From positions 2,393,001 to 2,457,000 of the forward strand of contig NZ_JBGGGT010000002.1 in assembly GCF_041276405.1 (NCBI RefSeq): a stretch of DNA of 64,000 bases, in the 5' to 3' direction. Below, piece after piece: positions 7,503 to 14,195 of this stretch (the first letter of the stretch is position 1; every line of letters starts with the position of its first letter). Source of the DNA: Microvirga sp. TS319. GTDB taxonomy: Bacteria; Pseudomonadota; Alphaproteobacteria; Rhizobiales; Beijerinckiaceae. The notes beneath the pieces were generated by a model. It did no database searches, was not told where the DNA came from, and saw only the letters and a list, made by a program, of their open reading frames with translations. Position numbers and translations under genes: made by a program.

Positions 7503-8911
7503 CAGTCGCCCCATGACACCACCTCGGACACCACCTCGGACACCACTTCGCCGTCCTCGTCGTCCCACGTCACCGCGCTCAAGCCCCACGTGCCCAGGTT
7601 CGACAGGGCCACGAGCTCGGCATTCGACTTGCGGCCGCTATAGACGATCACGCGCTCGATGAAGTTTTCCGACTGATGCACGCCGCCCCAGGTGCCGCCG
7701 AAATTGAGCCATCGATAACCGCCGTCCTCGAACGGAACGGTGGACGTCACGGCCTTGATGGCCTGGCCGTTGAGGCTCCAGGCCAGGTCGTTGCCCGTGA
7801 ACGCGAAAGCGGCGCAGAACCGGGTGTTGCGGGCCGGGATGGTGTATTCGGGAACGACCGGGTTGGTATTGTCGTCCGTGGTCACATCCATGATCATCTT
7901 GGTGGTGTTGCCGTTGTTGCGCAGCGCGATCACGTCCATGGATCCAGGCGTGAACCAGTTGTTGAACTCCACATAGGTTCCGTAGTTGCGGCTCATGCGG
8001 GAGGTCCGCGCGATCACCACGCAGGTGAGCGCGGTGTCGAGCCCGAGGCCCGAAACCGGCACGCGCAGCACTTCGCCGCCCCGCGCCGCCGCGCCTTCCT
8101 CCGTCCGGATCGGCGAGGAGGTCATCACGGGAGCGGACGGAACGATGGTCGGGTCCCACTGCTCGAATTGCGGCAGGCTGACCCGCAGCAGCTCATCGAG
8201 CACGACCCCGCCGGTAAAATTCTGCGGCCCGAAGAGGCCGAAGAAAAACTTGGCATCGCCGAGAGTCGTCGGATTGGACGTGGCAAAACGCCCCCAACTG
8301 GCCGCGGCGCTCAGGATGTTGCCATTGACGGTATCGCCTATGAAAATGCCGGAACCGTTCTGCTTTCGGATGGACGCCCGCAGATCCGTCAGGCCCTTCA
8401 CCTCCAGGGCCTGCAGGAAGAAGGAGCCGACCCAATTTTGACCGGGAGCGACGGCTTCGCCGGCGGGATTGAACTGGAGCCGGAAGCTGCCGCCGGTGGC
8501 CGTGCCCCTCAGGCGCAGATCGACGTAAGGAAGGCCCTTGTCGATTCCCTTGCCCTCGACGGAGAGCGCGGTTCCGGCCGGCACGATCGCGGCCCATCCG
8601 GCCGGGAGCGTGCCGGGATTTCCCACGGCCGCGCCGATCGCCCAGGAATTGGAGATGACGTTGGTCCGGATGGATTCCGACAAGAGGCCGTTGCCGGTGC
8701 GGCGCGCAACATGGTCCGTGTGATAGACGTAATCGCCGGTCGGCGTTTCCGTATAGGCCCCGGACACGCGGGCGCATTCCATGTCGGCGAGCGTGCGGCC
8801 GAAATAGCGGTTCTGCCGGAAGTCCATGTCCAGGACGGAACCGGGCGCTCCGAAGAACGGAAGCCCGATGCTCCTGGAGAGGTTGCGGCGGCCGACACCA
8901 CGACGCAGCAT
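7502..8911 (-). CDS. phage head-spike / fibre-like protein with lectin-type fold (predicted)
   Basis: A 469-residue protein. The N-terminal part has DFRQNRYFGRTLADMECARV and YHTDHVARRTGNGLLSE segments seen in phage head-spike or tail-fibre proteins that carry a carbohydrate-binding, jelly-roll-like middle domain. The C-terminal part (about 290-450) resembles a concanavalin/LamG-type domain (FCAAFAFTGNDLAWSLNGQ, then RVIVYSGRKSNAELVALSNL). It ends in a three-fold EVVS repeat encoded by a perfect 12-base tandem. It may recognise the host surface. Start ATG 8911 follows AGGGG and abuts the upstream stop (TGAATG). Confidence 0.6.
   Translation of the reverse strand: MLRRGVGRRNLSRSIGLPFFGAPGSVLDMDFRQNRYFGRTLADMECARVSGAYTETPTGDYVYHTDHVARRTGNGLLSESIRTNVISNSWAIGAAVGNPGTLPAGWAAIVPAGTALSVEGKGIDKGLPYVDLRLRGTATGGSFRLQFNPAGEAVAPGQNWVGSFFLQALEVKGLTDLRASIRKQNGSGIFIGDTVNGNILSAAASWGRFATSNPTTLGDAKFFFGLFGPQNFTGGVVLDELLRVSLPQFEQWDPTIVPSAPVMTSSPIRTEEGAAARGGEVLRVPVSGLGLDTALTCVVIARTSRMSRNYGTYVEFNNWFTPGSMDVIALRNNGNTTKMIMDVTTDDNTNPVVPEYTIPARNTRFCAAFAFTGNDLAWSLNGQAIKAVTSTVPFEDGGYRWLNFGGTWGGVHQSENFIERVIVYSGRKSNAELVALSNLGTWGLSAVTWDDEDGEVVSEVVSEVVSWGD
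7514..7549. repeat. 12-bp tandem repeat (three units) at the end of the fibre-like gene
   Basis: GACACCACCTCG is repeated head to tail from 7514, with the third copy differing near its end (GACACCACTTCG). On the minus strand it encodes EVVSEVVSEVVS just before the stop codon. Because the unit is a multiple of three, copy-number change would lengthen or shorten the C-terminus without a frameshift. Confidence 0.9.
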
Positions 8912-9247
8912 TCAGACACCCCTGCCGGTGGTGACTTCGACTTCCGTGGACCCGGAGCGGCACAAGGCCGCCAGATGGGTGGTCGCGCAGTCGCGGCGAA
9001 AGATCTCGACGCCGCCCGCCGGGATCGTGATGCCGTTGGCGGGCGCGCCGTTCGCTGGAGCGGTCACGGCGATGCCGGATTTTCCGAAAGCGATGATGGC
9101 GGGGTCGCTGCCGGTCACGGCGACACGGTAATAGCGGTCGTCGTTGCCGGTCTTGGGATCGATCAGCGCGACCGCCTGCGAGCTGGTGGCGACCGCGAGC
9201 GCAACCGTGCACACGCCGTCCGCGGGACAGAAAACATCAAGGCTCAT
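8912..9247 (-). CDS. small phage protein, possibly virion decoration, unknown function
   Basis: A 111-residue protein starting MSLDVFCPADGVCTVALAVA. It is rich in Val, Ala, Thr and Gly with an alternating beta pattern (VAVTGSDPAIIAFGKSGIAV) and a central Pro-Ala-Asn-Gly stretch. It precedes the fibre-like gene by zero bases and begins the late gene run downstream of the repeat and terminator region. Such small beta-rich proteins often decorate heads or fibres, but nothing here proves it. Confidence 0.58.
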   Translation of the reverse strand: MSLDVFCPADGVCTVALAVATSSQAVALIDPKTGNDDRYYRVAVTGSDPAIIAFGKSGIAVTAPANGAPANGITIPAGGVEIFRRDCATTHLAALCRSGSTEVEVTTGRGV

Positions 9248-9267
9248 GGGTCTCTCTCGTCGTTAGT

Positions 9268-9345
9268 GCGTCGTGCGAAAAAGTGGATCCGGTTTTTCGC
9301 AAGAACGATGCGCTGTTCGATAGTGGGAGCATCGGATCGATCCAT
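9268..9345. repeat. R1 palindromic repeat with a partial R2 arm, between prophage genes
   Basis: GCGTCGTGCGAAAAAGTGGA...TCGCAAGAACGATGCGCT is an R1 copy (9268-9314). It is followed by GGGAGCATCGGATCGATCC, the start of an R2 copy that is cut short. The same pair occurs between ordinary host genes (29,552 and 62,983), so this host-type element has entered, or was carried by, the prophage late region. Confidence 0.85.
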
Positions 9346-9431
9346 CGACATGCACCCGGCTCACGGACAGGGAGGGCCAACGAGCCGCTGCATCAAGCGG
9401 AATTCAGTGGATCGGATCGGCTCCAGGCAAC

Positions 9432-9456
9432 AAAAAAGGCCCGCCGAAGCGAGCCT
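9432..9456 (-). terminator. rho-independent terminator in the prophage late leader
   Basis: On the minus strand GGCTCGC-TTCG-GCGGGCC (one mismatch in a 7-bp stem) is followed by six T and GTTGCCTGGAGCC. The same tail, CTTTTTTGTTGCCTGGAGCC, follows the terminator of the lipoprotein gene at 13,720, so the two terminator regions share an origin. Confidence 0.72.
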
Positions 9457-9493
9457 CAAATCATCGTCAGGCACATTTTCGTACCCTGCATTA
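9432..9493 (-). ncRNA. candidate short leader RNA ending at a terminator (pR'-tR'-like)
   Basis: A promoter with a perfect TTGACA lies just upstream. Transcription starting near 9493 would meet an intrinsic terminator after only about 60 bases. The transcript could code for at most an 11-residue peptide starting in AATGCAGGG, without a clear ribosome site. In lambdoid phages such a constitutive promoter with an early terminator lies after the Q gene and needs antitermination to reach the late genes. The arrangement is the same here, but the reading as a leader RNA is inference. Confidence 0.45.
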
Positions 9494-9499
9494 AATTCG

Positions 9500-9528
9500 C
9501 TTGTACGCGCGCCCGCGCGGGTTGTCAA
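9500..9528 (-). promoter_or_regulatory. predicted sigma-70-type promoter (late promoter candidate)
   Basis: Minus strand TTGACA (9528-9523), 17-base spacer, TACAAG (9505-9500). The -35 is perfect and the spacer ideal; the -10 matches 4 of 6 positions. It lies downstream of the 210-residue-frame gene and upstream of the late structural genes. Confidence 0.5.
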
Positions 9529-9540
9529 GCGGTATGTGTC

Positions 9541-9684
9541 TTCGACGGTGCGCGAGGGAATCGTGCGGCCCGCGATACTGTCCTCGCCATGCACGGGCTT
9601 GTCGCGGGGATCCATGTCTTGATGGGGTTACGGTTTCTGAAGACGTGGATGGCCGCAACACGTGCGGCCATGACGATGAAGGTT
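9541..9684. other. gap with a small hairpin, no gene
   Basis: This stretch contains GGCCGCAACACGTGCGGCC (9653-9671), a short palindrome like those found between host genes, and a GGATCCATG..CGCGACAAGCCCGTGCATGG-type segment typical of rhizobial intergenic repeats. An 84-residue frame on the minus strand (9361-9615) crosses both the terminator and the promoter and is not accepted as a gene. Confidence 0.5.
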
Positions 9685-10299
9685 TCAAACACCCCTCGCC
9701 TGGTTGATCGCGTTCAGCCCGATGCGAAGGTTGCCCAGCTCGGACGCGTTCCGCGGCCCGACATCTTCCAAAAGCGTCCGCTTCAGGATCTCGAACACGG
9801 GCCCGAAATCCTGTTGAGCCTGGAGGATGTAGCGATAGGTGTCCCCCCACTTGCGGCGGATCTCGGCGACATAGGCGTCCGAGCTTTCGGGATAGGTGGA
9901 GAGGCCGGGAAACGACGCGTCGTAATCCAGGGCCTTCACGTTCGGGGAAGGCCAGCCGCGGATCTTCGCATTGGCTTTCCAGAGCCATGCGAAATACATT
10001 CCCGCATCGTGCTGCTTCTGGTCGATCTCCCTGGCGTAGAGAAACCGCCCGAGCGCATAACCCAGGAGCGGATCGCCCGCTCTCTTGCGGGCTTCGGCGA
10101 GTGTCTTTTCGCTGCGCCGTTCCTTCAGCCACACGTCGACACCCCATAGTTGCCTGATGCGCGCTTCCTCCGCCGTCCGGCGGACGGCATCGGAATCTTC
10201 CGTTGCGGAGCGGTGCCCGTAGGCGATCGCCCCCTTGACGTTGCGAGGGACCCCCTGCTTGCGGGGCCTCCCTGCCTTGCGGCCGCAAAACAGCGTCAT
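9685..10299 (-). CDS. phage protein of unknown function in the position of a late-gene regulator (Q-like place)
   Basis: A 204-residue protein starting MTLFCGRKAGRPRKQGVPRN at ATG 10299 behind GGAGGAAG; its start overlaps the upstream stop (ATGA). The N-terminus is strongly basic, followed by helical segments with many Trp and Tyr (RIRQLWGVDVWLKERR, YALGRFLYAREIDQKQHDAG, MYFAWLWKANAKIRGW). It is the last gene before a promoter-terminator unit that precedes the late operon, which is where lambdoid phages keep the antiterminator Q. I do not recognise the sequence as Q, so a regulatory role is only inferred from place. Confidence 0.6.
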   Translation of the reverse strand: MTLFCGRKAGRPRKQGVPRNVKGAIAYGHRSATEDSDAVRRTAEEARIRQLWGVDVWLKERRSEKTLAEARKRAGDPLLGYALGRFLYAREIDQKQHDAGMYFAWLWKANAKIRGWPSPNVKALDYDASFPGLSTYPESSDAYVAEIRRKWGDTYRYILQAQQDFGPVFEILKRTLLEDVGPRNASELGNLRIGLNAINQARGV

Positions 10300-10781
10300 G
10301 CGTCTTCCTCCACACATCTCATGGATCGAGGGCTCGATGGCCCGAGGTCGTTCTCGGCGCCGCCCTTCGGGTGGACGGCGCCGACGGCCAGCGCGCGGCG
10401 GGCGCCCTGGGCCGCCAGCCTGATGCGCGCCGTGATGGCTTCCAGCTCATCGGCCACCTCGGAAATGGCCGGGACGAACTTGAACTTGCGGGGGATGCCG
10501 TGGATCGGATCGGAGGCCATCGAAACGACGGCCTCGGGATGCTGCACGAGCGTGGCGACGAGCGCCGTCGCGAACGTGTCCGCATCGACGAAGTCGCGGG
10601 CCCGGTAGCACCCGGTGATGAACTTCCCGTATCTCGCGGCGATCTTCGGAGGAACGGGCGGTCCCTCCAGCTCCTGCTCGAGGCGGATGACGGCGTGACA
10701 CGACGCAAGATCGATCCGGGTCAGATCCACACGGCTTCGCGCCGTGTCGCGCACCACGCGGTCAAGACCCTCCCAAAGCAT
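10296..10781 (-). CDS. phage early/middle protein of unknown function
   Basis: A 161-residue protein starting MLWEGLDRVVRDTARSRVDL at ATG 10781. A further-upstream ATG at 10844 would give an 83-base overlap with the replication gene, and the extra residues look like out-of-frame translation of it, so the shorter form is preferred (20-base overlap). The middle has ASCHAVIRLEQELEGPPVPP, then KIAARYGKFITGCYRARDFV. The stop couples to the next start by ATGA. No domain is recognised. Confidence 0.58.
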   Translation of the reverse strand: MLWEGLDRVVRDTARSRVDLTRIDLASCHAVIRLEQELEGPPVPPKIAARYGKFITGCYRARDFVDADTFATALVATLVQHPEAVVSMASDPIHGIPRKFKFVPAISEVADELEAITARIRLAAQGARRALAVGAVHPKGGAENDLGPSSPRSMRCVEEDA

Positions 10782-11559
10782 CGAACCGCTCGTCGAAACG
10801 GTCGAAGGCGCTTGCGAGGTCCGATGTGTTGGAAGGCTGCTCATGGCGTTCCCTCGTTTTCAAGGATGCTGTGACGTAGGGGATCGGGTCGGAGACGCGC
10901 TGGTCGCGGGCGTGAATGATGGCCCCGAGAACGGCCTTGCAGTCCTCGCGGGCCTGCTTGCGCCAGGATCCGATCATGGACCGCGCCTGCCTTTCGGGGA
11001 CGCCAAGGCTCACCAGGGCCGGCACGCCCTCGCCGAAGAGCTCGTGAACGGCGTCGGTGTACTTGGGATGAAGAACGACCTGGCCGGAAACGTCGGCGGG
11101 CTCCGACGCGGCAGCGTCCTTAGCGTCAGCTAAGGTCATATCCGCCTCTTCTCTTCTCTTATCTGGGCGTTCATCCGCGTTCGCTTGCGTTCGCGCGCGC
11201 TCGGCTCCCGCTCGCCGCCGGTCCCTCCACTCTCTGGAGCGGTCGGCCGAACCGTCTTCGCGTTTGGGCTGGCGCCGGTTCCAGTTCTTGAACCCGCCGT
11301 CGGGACCGATGATGTCCTTGTGCGTCAGGGCGCCGATGACGCTCTGGATCTCCGCCTCCTCCAGGCCCGAGAACGCCGCGTAGGTTTCCACGTCGAAGCC
11401 CGCTATGGAGCCGCGCTCGTCCGACTGGCTGGCATGGTCGAGGAGCGCCCATACGATGGCCGAGACGACGGCCGGCGATGTCCCGGCCTTGCGGGCGATC
11501 ACCAGCCACTTGTTGTCGGTGGGAGCGCCATGCCATGAGCGGAACCAATCGTTGCTCAT
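10762..11559 (-). CDS. phage replication-initiation-type protein (predicted)
   Basis: A 265-residue protein starting MSNDWFRSWHGAPTDNKWLV, a start common to replication proteins of rhizobial temperate phages. The first 100 residues look like a winged helix-turn-helix (PAVVSAIVWALLDHASQSDE, FSGLEEAEIQSVIGALTHKD). A charged linker full of Arg/Glu follows, then a second helical domain (YTDAVHELFGEGVPALVSLG, ARSMIGSWRKQAREDCKAVL) like the DnaT/lambda O-type C-terminal domain. ATG 11559 overlaps the RusA-like stop (ATGA). The upstream extension in the same frame is Arg/His-rich and out-of-frame translation of the neighbour. Confidence 0.65.
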   Translation of the reverse strand: MSNDWFRSWHGAPTDNKWLVIARKAGTSPAVVSAIVWALLDHASQSDERGSIAGFDVETYAAFSGLEEAEIQSVIGALTHKDIIGPDGGFKNWNRRQPKREDGSADRSREWRDRRRAGAERARTQANADERPDKRREEADMTLADAKDAAASEPADVSGQVVLHPKYTDAVHELFGEGVPALVSLGVPERQARSMIGSWRKQAREDCKAVLGAIIHARDQRVSDPIPYVTASLKTRERHEQPSNTSDLASAFDRFDERFDALGGS

Positions 11560-11846
11560 GCGCGCGCTCCGGCCGGCGTGATGGCGACGCGAACGCTGTC
11601 GTCGGCGATGGCGTCGGCGATGGCGCCGCCGTGAACGACGGCATCCGAGAGGGGCTCGACGGGATCGTCGATGTCGCGCCTTCGGTGGTTGGGGCGCCCC
11701 GCCACGATCAGGAGGCTGCAGGCTCCCTGAGCCGCGCCGTCCTGCACCCGCACCGCAGCCTTCGCGAACCTTTGCGCGGCCTTGCGCCATCCTTCTGAGG
11801 ACGACGCGGCACGGGCTTTCAGGCGATGACGAACCTCATGTTCCAT
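11556..11846 (-). CDS. short RusA-like Holliday-junction resolvase candidate
   Basis: A 96-residue protein (MEHEVRHRLKARA...). The stretch SLLIVAGRPNHRRRDIDDPV followed by EPLSDAVVHGGAIAD and DDSVRVAI resembles the RusA core, where RRRDxDN...KxxxDAL...DD carries catalytic aspartates. The usual Asn after the second Asp is Asp here, and the family's N-terminal beta strand is reduced. It may be a shortened or decaying resolvase. It is the first gene after the early minus-strand promoter. A GTG at 11855 is an alternative start. Confidence 0.45.
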   Translation of the reverse strand: MEHEVRHRLKARAASSSEGWRKAAQRFAKAAVRVQDGAAQGACSLLIVAGRPNHRRRDIDDPVEPLSDAVVHGGAIADAIADDSVRVAITPAGARA

Positions 11847-11856
11847 GGAGGGCACA

Positions 11857-11883
11857 ATAGTAGGTTAATTCCGACTATGTCAA
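11857..11883 (-). promoter_or_regulatory. predicted early promoter of the minus-strand prophage operon
   Basis: On the minus strand TTGACA (11883-11878) and TACTAT (11862-11857), 15 bases apart (17 if CTATTG is taken), end 11 bases before ATG 11846. GTCGGAATTAACCTACTA lies between and over the elements and is nearly repeated at 14,248, consistent with a repressor-controlled early promoter. Confidence 0.6.
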
Positions 11884-11933
11884 TCGGAAACAACAGGCTC
11901 GCATTCCGGGCCGACTCATCGGATAAATCCGAT
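11869..11933. promoter_or_regulatory. operator-like palindromes between repressor and early operon
   Basis: Two inverted repeats are visible: TTCCGA-N9-TCGGAA (11869-11889) and ATCGGAT-AA-ATCCGAT (11918-11933), the second a perfect 7-bp arm palindrome ending at the repressor's likely start codon. Both share the TCGGA core. They cover the divergent promoter region, as expected for CI-type autoregulation. The half-site TTCCGACTAT reappears at 14,203-14,212. Confidence 0.6.
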
Positions 11934-12758
11934 ATGATGGAAGAACTCCAGAAGCGGGTTTCCGCCCGTCTCGTCGCGATCAACAAGGGACCGGTCGAGG
12001 CCGCCACATCGGCGAAGCTCGAGCGCAATTACATTCGCGACATTACCGAGGGGAAAAAGAAGTCGGTCCGAGCGGACAAGCTGGAGCAGCTGGCGGCCGC
12101 CCTCGAGACCACCATCGAGTACCTGACGGCCCGAACGAACGATCCATCTCGCGCCGGAGCGGAGATCAGGGGCAGAGATCCCGACTCCGGCCCCATGGCG
12201 CCCGTCGAGGCGAGACCGTATCAGTACTTCGAGGAGCCGGCCCTTCGGCACTTCGAGGAGCCGTCCCTGCGCCCCCCGCCCCCGGAACCCAACACGGACC
12301 TCGCCAGGGCGGAGGATGTCCCGAATTTCCGGGGTTTTGGCGGGCCAAGGAGCGTCCCGGTCTACGGCACGGCGGTCGGCGGCGGCAACGATGACGGGGA
12401 TTTCCGCTTCAACGGGGAAACCATCGACTACGCGCCGCGGCCGCCGGGCATCGCCAGCCGCAAGGACGTCTATGTCCTCTATGTCCGCAACGACAGCATG
12501 GCGCCGAGATTCGAGGAGGGCGAGCGGCTCTACGTGGACCCCCACCGGACGCCCCGGCCCACGGATTACGTCGTGATCGAACTCCACGGCTCCGACCATG
12601 GCGATCCCGGCAAGGGCTTCATCAAGCGCCTGGTGCGGAAGACCTCGACCAAGCTGATCGTGTCCCAGTTCAACCCGCCCAAGGAGCTGGAATTCGACCT
12701 CCAGGACGTGAAGAGCCTTCACCGGGTCATCCCCTACGATGAGCTTCTCGGGGTCTGA
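11934..12758 (+). CDS. S24-family phage repressor (CI/LexA-like)
   Basis: About 274 residues. An N-terminal XRE-type helix-turn-helix (ATSAKLERNYIRDITEGKKK, then VRADKLEQLAAALET) is joined by a Pro/Glu-rich linker with a near-repeat (YFEEPALRHFEEPSLR) to a C-terminal S24 self-cleavage domain: VPVYGTAVGGG (candidate Ala-Val/Gly cleavage region), NDSMAPRFEEGERLYVDP with the catalytic Ser, and GKGFIKRLVRKT with the likely catalytic Lys. It probably maintains lysogeny and is inactivated by RecA-stimulated self-cleavage. ATG 11934 directly follows a palindrome, and its mRNA may be nearly leaderless; ATG 11877 is an alternative adding 19 residues. Confidence 0.82.
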   Translation: MMEELQKRVSARLVAINKGPVEAATSAKLERNYIRDITEGKKKSVRADKLEQLAAALETTIEYLTARTNDPSRAGAEIRGRDPDSGPMAPVEARPYQYFEEPALRHFEEPSLRPPPPEPNTDLARAEDVPNFRGFGGPRSVPVYGTAVGGGNDDGDFRFNGETIDYAPRPPGIASRKDVYVLYVRNDSMAPRFEEGERLYVDPHRTPRPTDYVVIELHGSDHGDPGKGFIKRLVRKTSTKLIVSQFNPPKELEFDLQDVKSLHRVIPYDELLGV

Positions 12759-12812
12759 CAGTGAGGTTCGTGTTCGGCAACAGCGCTCGTCTTTGACTCA
12801 GCCGCATTGTTG

Positions 12813-13120
12813 AGGGCGAACCCGATCCACTTTTCCGAAAGGTGCTCCACGGCATCGGACGTGAAGAGTGGAATCCACCTTTGGGCTTCCCTCCGATGCT
12901 CCCGTCTCGGTGAGCGCACCGTTCTTGCGAAAATCCGGGTCCCGTTCGTCGCACGGCGCGCCTGAGCATCGAACGCGGGAAGCGGGAACCGATTTTGCGG
13001 AAAAACATGCCAAAGCCGTGGACGCCCGGCTCAGGGCCGGGCACGGCGAGAGTGATGCTCCCACAATAGGACAATGCATCGCTCTTCGCGAAGTACCGGC
13101 TCCCACTTCTTCGCACGCTG
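12813..13120. repeat. cluster of R1 and R2 palindromic repeats
   Basis: The 473-base gap after the repressor holds no gene. It contains an R2 copy (12851-12900, GGCATCGGACGTGAAGAGTG...CTCCGATGCT), an inverted R1 copy (12913-12962), a third copy AGCATCGAACGCGGG...AACATGC (12965-13010), a GCCCGGC-TCAG-GGCCGGGC hairpin (13024-13042) and another R1 variant (13075-13120). Confidence 0.8.
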
Positions 13121-13231
13121 CTCTGGACTATCAACAAGTCCAAAGTCGAGATTGCATTGCCAGCTTAGCAATTTAGCGTGCCCCCAAGATGGCAATTTGC
13201 CATTCTTTAACCGAGTTGGCTGGGGGCCAAT

Positions 13232-13681
13232 ATGCGCATTTCTCTTCTCGCCATCGTTGCGGGCACGATCTCTCTTGGAGCCTGCGCCACCGTCACGCGT
13301 GGCACAACCGAACAGCTTACCTTCGATTCCGACCCGCCGGCGGCCATGAGGACATCGACTGGGCTCACTTGCCCGACGACGCCTTGCACGCTCGAGGTGA
13401 ACCGTAAGTCGGAGTTCGTGGCCACCTTCTCCAAGGAGGGCTACAAAAGCCAGGATGTGATGGTTCAGACCCGCGTGGCCGGCAGTGGAGCTGCGGGCTT
13501 TGCGGGCAATGTGCTCATTGGCGGGCTTATCGGGATGGGCGTCGATGCCGCTACCGGCTCGACCCTGGAGCACTATCCAAATCCAGTCTCAGCCAATCTG
13601 GAACCCCTTACCCTTCGGGGGAAGCCCGGCAAGCGTCCCGTTCGCGGCCCCGTCAAGGAGGAAGCTCCGCCGACCTCGTAA
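13232..13681 (+). CDS. small outer-membrane-type lipoprotein
   Basis: A 149-residue protein with a lipoprotein signal: MRISLLAIVAGTISLGACAT, lipobox LGAC with the lipidated Cys at residue 18. The mature part has a PEGA-like beta pattern (TTEQLTFDSDPPAAMRTSTG, then TPCTLEVNRKSEFVATFSKE) and a Gly-rich hydrophobic stretch (AAGFAGNVLIGGLIGMGVDA) that could insert in a membrane. Similar small lipoproteins are common in rhizobial chromosomes. It lies on the opposite strand to most prophage genes, with its own terminator and repeats on both sides, as a moron (an autonomously expressed extra gene) would. Confidence 0.75.
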   Translation: MRISLLAIVAGTISLGACATVTRGTTEQLTFDSDPPAAMRTSTGLTCPTTPCTLEVNRKSEFVATFSKEGYKSQDVMVQTRVAGSGAAGFAGNVLIGGLIGMGVDAATGSTLEHYPNPVSANLEPLTLRGKPGKRPVRGPVKEEAPPTS

Positions 13682-13700
13682 AGTTGGCGTCCTGAATGAC

Positions 13701-13729
13701 AGCCCCGGCCAGACGCCGGGGCTTTTTTG
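13701..13729 (+). terminator. rho-independent terminator of the lipoprotein gene
   Basis: AGCCCCGGC-CAGAC-GCCGGGGCT (9-bp perfect stem) followed by TTTTTT, 20 bases after the lipoprotein stop. Confidence 0.9.
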
Positions 13730-13748
13730 TTGCCTGGAGCCTCGGGCG

Positions 13749-13857
13749 CGGGAGGTGGATCTGTCCTTTTGGGATCGAATTCGATGCTTCCTTCTTGGAA
13801 AGAGCGCATCGTTCTTGCGAAAAACCGGGTCCACTGTCTCGCACGATGCGCTAATGC
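13749..13857 (-). repeat. R1-R2 composite palindromic repeat (inverted)
   Basis: On the minus strand the element reads TAGCGCATCGTGCGAGAC...CGATGCGCTC (R1), then a short spacer, then a diverged R2 arm (AGCATCGAATTCGATCCC). Its TAG end serves as the stop codon of the zinc-ribbon gene that runs into it from the right. Confidence 0.75.
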
Positions 13858-14102
13858 CGTACCGTCATCCGCGGATGGGAGAACCAGCGCGGCCTGAGGG
13901 TGACATTGTGCCCCTGCCCTTTCCGCTCCCGGCAATGCCTGCAGACGAGCTTGGCGGCGAGCTGCTGGAAGCTCGTGAAGCCCCCCATATCCAACTCCAG
14001 AAGATGGCGCCTCTGGAAGCGCCGTGCGCTCCCGCAATCCTCACAGAAGATGTCCAGCGCTTTCGCCTGCCGCAGCTCACTCACATGGCGCTTCACGTCC
14101 AT
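13851..14102 (-). CDS. small phage-type zinc-ribbon protein
   Basis: An 83-residue protein starting MDVKRHVSELRQAKALDIFC behind AAGGAGG. Two Cys pairs, CEDC (near 20-23) and CRHC (near 54-57), 31 residues apart, with basic residues around them, suggest a zinc-binding ribbon. The last residues (MTVRH) and the TAG stop run directly into an R1 repeat, so the original C-terminus may have been different. A TATAAT at 14205-14200 on this strand may be its promoter. Confidence 0.65.
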   Translation of the reverse strand: MDVKRHVSELRQAKALDIFCEDCGSARRFQRRHLLELDMGGFTSFQQLAAKLVCRHCRERKGQGHNVTLRPRWFSHPRMTVRH

Positions 14103-14195
14103 GGCCTCCTTGCGTTCCCGTTATGTTCCGATGTTGCCGAAGGCCTGGCGGAGAGTCGAGTCGGATCCGGTTTTCCACAGCACGTCGCGTCTCGT

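Noticed and set aside
9361..9615. 84-residue minus-strand frame starting MDPRDKPVHGEDS
   Set aside because: MDPRDKP starts are produced by a common rhizobial intergenic repeat, and the frame crosses the predicted promoter and terminator.
10781..10844. Start of the 161-residue phage protein at ATG 10844
   Set aside because: Although it has a fair ribosome site, the added 21 residues are Ser/Thr-rich and are the out-of-frame translation of the natural C-terminus of the replication gene.
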